Origin: Bacteroidota bacterium
Lineage (GTDB): Bacteria; Bacteroidota; Bacteroidia; Bacteroidales; VadinHA17
NCBI GenBank assembly: GCA_006227095.1
Contig: SBFZ01000009.1
Coordinates: 1 to 7,809, forward strand
Length of the DNA: 7,809 nt
Direction: 5' to 3'
Shown here: positions 6,337 to 7,809 of the stretch, in pieces
Numbering within the stretch: position 1 is the stretch's first letter
Layout: every line of letters begins with the position of its first letter
Program-made: the position numbers and the translations under genes
The notes under the pieces: model-generated
The model's input: only the letters and a program-made list of their open reading frames with translations
What the model was told of the DNA's origin: nothing
The model's database searches: none

Positions 6337-6347
6337 TACGGAATAGC

Positions 6348-6377
6348 AAAGCCCTCGGACTACCGGGGGCTTTTTTT
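6348..6377 (+). terminator. Intrinsic terminator after the 5992-6336 gene
   Basis: An 11-bp stem (6348-6358 with 6363-6373, one T-G wobble) has the loop ACTA and leads into T7 at 6371-6377. It is a strong rho-independent terminator for plus-strand transcription and supports a real gene end just upstream. Confidence 0.92.
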
Positions 6378-6746
6378 AAAATGGAAAGACCCTCCTATAT
6401 TGAGGCATAAATCCTGAAAAGGATATGCAAATTTGACTCTCATGGAGCAACCTCGCCTATTTTTCTTTTTGGTAGATTGAGAATATTATCTGGCATAAAC
6501 TACCAAACCTGTTACATCATTATTTGATCCTGACAAGTGTTACATAGTTTACCTTGGCAAAGGGTTCGAGGAATGTAAACTGTAGTCCTGTTCCAAAATT
6601 AATTTCACAGCTTCCGGATTCCATATTTCAAGTTGGTTTTCCTGCGAGTTGCGTTTGCCAACTTTGTGGCTTGTCCGGTGCAGTTTCCCGGTAATTCCGG
6701 TCAGGCCACCAGAATTCGCTGCCACAATTTCGATGAGATTGTGTTC
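6378..6746. other. Intergenic region with possible gene remnants
   Basis: This 369-bp gap has no convincing complete gene. It contains an 8-bp inverted repeat TTTGGTAG/CTACCAAA (6468-6475 and 6500-6507) with a 24-nt spacer. On the minus strand the transporter frame stays open for 65 codons past its TGA, to TAA at 6549-6551, and an overlapping different frame encodes a 34-residue protein-like peptide (6520-6624). Confidence 0.4.
6520..6624 (-). pseudogene. Possible C-terminal gene remnant, 34 residues
   Basis: From ATG 6624 to TAA 6520 the minus strand reads CEINFGTGLQFTFLEPF followed by AKVNYVTLVRIK, a beta-rich peptide of natural composition. An in-frame TGA lies two codons before the ATG. 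It is too short to be judged a gene and is listed only as a possible relic. Confidence 0.15.
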
Positions 6747-7397
6747 TCAGCTATGGCTGTCACAGGAACAATAATTGCCTGTCCTCGCCTTTTCAAAACA
6801 TTCCCGCCCTTCCCTGAAGGAATAAAAGGCCAGTCCGAGCGTTCCGAGAGCGTCAATATAGGGTATCCTGAACAGCTCATAAGCCACACTTGACACCAGG
6901 AGAATAACTGACATGTAAATACAGACTTTGGTGCATTCAGCGTCTGCAATTATTGCGGCAGAATTGAGCTGCCTACCCACCTTCTTCTTGCCATAGACGA
7001 GCAACAGCATTACAGCTATCGATACAAGGGAAACAACAATGCCCCACACCGTGGTTTCAGGTTTATGGGCAGTAACAATATTGTAAATCCCTGTCAACAC
7101 CAGTCCTGCGGTCAGGATATAGAATGAAACCCCGGTTATCTTCAATGCAGTACGCTCAAAATCATCCCTGGATGACCCGGGATTCCTCCATAATCTGATG
7201 ATCATATGCGCAATGCCGACTCCTGAGATGACCTCCGCAAAGCTGTCAAGACCAAAACCAAGCAAAGTAAAGCTCTCATCGCTGATGCCGAAAAAGACTG
7301 AGATCAATCCTTCAACGATATTGTAGAAGACTGTGAATAAGGCCAGATAAAAGGCGTATTTATATAGTCTGTTAATCTCCATATCAATGACTGACAT
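6747..7397 (-). CDS. CDF-fold cation transporter lacking the cytoplasmic domain
   Basis: This is a 216-residue membrane protein with six hydrophobic segments in the order seen in cation diffusion facilitators. Three are YAFYLALFTVFYNIVEGLI (TM1), LLGFGLDSFAEVISG (TM2) and AAIIADAECTKVCIYMSVIL (TM5). CDF transporters export divalent metals from the cytoplasm by proton exchange. TM2 keeps the spacing of the usual HxxxD site but reads DxxxE (Asp51, Glu55), and TM5 reads DAEC. The C-terminal cytoplasmic metal-sensing domain is missing; the chain ends just after TM6 in a Cys/His tail, CSCDSHS. The substrate could differ from zinc; that is inference. I chose the ATG at 7397; ATG 7382 (MEINRLY) is equally plausible, and a TTG at 7427 is unlikely. 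The gene is divergent from the aldo/keto reductase gene and has no visible terminator. Confidence 0.85.
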   Translation of the reverse strand: MSVIDMEINRLYKYAFYLALFTVFYNIVEGLISVFFGISDESFTLLGFGLDSFAEVISGVGIAHMIIRLWRNPGSSRDDFERTALKITGVSFYILTAGLVLTGIYNIVTAHKPETTVWGIVVSLVSIAVMLLLVYGKKKVGRQLNSAAIIADAECTKVCIYMSVILLVSSVAYELFRIPYIDALGTLGLAFYSFREGRECFEKARTGNYCSCDSHS

Positions 7398-7587
7398 CGT
7401 TATGATGGAACAAGGAGCCGGTAGCAATGTTCATTTTCAATACATGCCTCCATACTTCACTACAAAGGTGCTGCTTTCAGTTCAACATCACATTCCCATT
7501 ATTAAATCTTTTACCCCCTCCTGAAAATATATTTGACTTCTGCATTAAGCCGGCGTAACTTTATTTTCCCAATAACTCCCAGAGAAT
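7398..7587. promoter_or_regulatory. Divergent promoter region
   Basis: The plus strand has TATATTTG at 7528-7535, a full -7 box, giving a leader of about 45 nt for the gene at 7588. Upstream TTTT at about 15 nt is at best a poor -33. On the minus strand CACCTTTG (7463-7470) is a partial -7 match that could serve the transporter gene. No operator-like repeat stands out. Confidence 0.4.
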
Positions 7588-7809
7588 ATGAAAAGAATTA
7601 ACCGCAGAGACTTCCTGTCAAGGTCAACCATATGCATGGCAGGAGTAGGCATCGCCGGGACTGGCTCAGCATACAGCCGGGAAACGGGCAACCATAAACA
7701 GGAAAAGGATCAGGAACAGCCTGCAATACGTGAATACAGGATCCTGGGGCGGACCGGGTTCAAAGTATCTGACATCGGATGTGGCTTTCCGGGTATGGCA
7801 AACGAAAGT
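7588..7809 (+). CDS. Tat-signal aldo/keto reductase, N-terminal part
   Basis: The first 74 codons are visible; the gene continues past the right edge. The N-terminus MKRINRRDFLSRS is a twin-arginine signal (NRRDFLS) followed by a hydrophobic, Gly/Ala-rich stretch (ICMAGVGIAGTGSA), so the folded protein would be exported by the Tat system. After a charged linker, REYRILGRTGFKVSDIGCG (48-66) is the characteristic beginning of the aldo/keto reductase barrel. The catalytic Asp-Tyr-Lys-His residues lie beyond the window. Such Tat-exported reductases are frequent in Bacteroidota and often have C-terminal ferredoxin-like extensions, which cannot be checked here. The ATG fits the signal peptide and follows a good -7 box. 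Confidence 0.9.
   Translation, partial: MKRINRRDFLSRSTICMAGVGIAGTGSAYSRETGNHKQEKDQEQPAIREYRILGRTGFKVSDIGCGFPGMANES

Noticed and set aside
6557..6573. Possible att copy, GGGTTCGA similar to the tRNA T-loop
   Set aside because: Only about eight bases match the tRNA-Ala T-arm and the flanks differ, so chance similarity is enough.
6633..6949. Overlapping frames on both strands near the end of the transporter gene
   Set aside because: They share DNA with the well-supported six-helix transporter and show no coherent domain of their own.

Overview
The window looks like chromosomal DNA of a Bacteroidota bacterium, probably of the Bacteroidales/Marinilabiliales type. The signs are a TonB protein with a single N-terminal membrane anchor and an acidic, proline-containing linker, a Bacteroidota-style lipoprotein, several -7 promoter boxes of the TAnnTTTG type, little Shine-Dalgarno signal before the start codons, and a Tat-exported aldo/keto reductase.

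Layout. Positions 1-150 hold a 43-bp tandem repeat with nested palindromes, just past the end of hflX. Positions 160-3442 are a compact minus-strand block, read right to left: energy transducer TonB, an intrinsic terminator, a 390-residue lipoprotein, then the ribosome-associated GTPase HflX. Positions 3443-3624 are a divergent control region with a minus-strand -7 box for tonB and a plus-strand -7 box for the tRNA side. The plus-strand transcript would first pass through a long hairpin with a T6 tail and then tRNA-Ala(GGC), which ends at a strong terminator.

From about 3745 to 6640 the DNA is AT-richer and loosely packed. It holds one convincing gene, a secreted beta-barrel-type protein at 4302-5375. 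It also holds the 3' part of a plus-strand hypothetical gene (5992-6336) that has a perfect terminator but no good start, and several short protein-like frames. I read this as an accessory or decaying segment lying 3' of a tRNA gene. No integrase and no second copy of the tRNA end is visible here.

From 6747 the density rises again, with a six-helix CDF-fold cation transporter on the minus strand that lacks the usual cytoplasmic domain and has altered metal ligands. Divergent from it is the start of a Tat-signal aldo/keto reductase that runs off the right edge.

I do not see a complete new defence or biosynthetic system. The best leads are the terminator directly in front of the lipoprotein start codon, the hairpin leader before tRNA-Ala, the odd metal site of the transporter, and the decayed region 5643-6336. 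All functional statements come from reading the sequence; no database search was possible.
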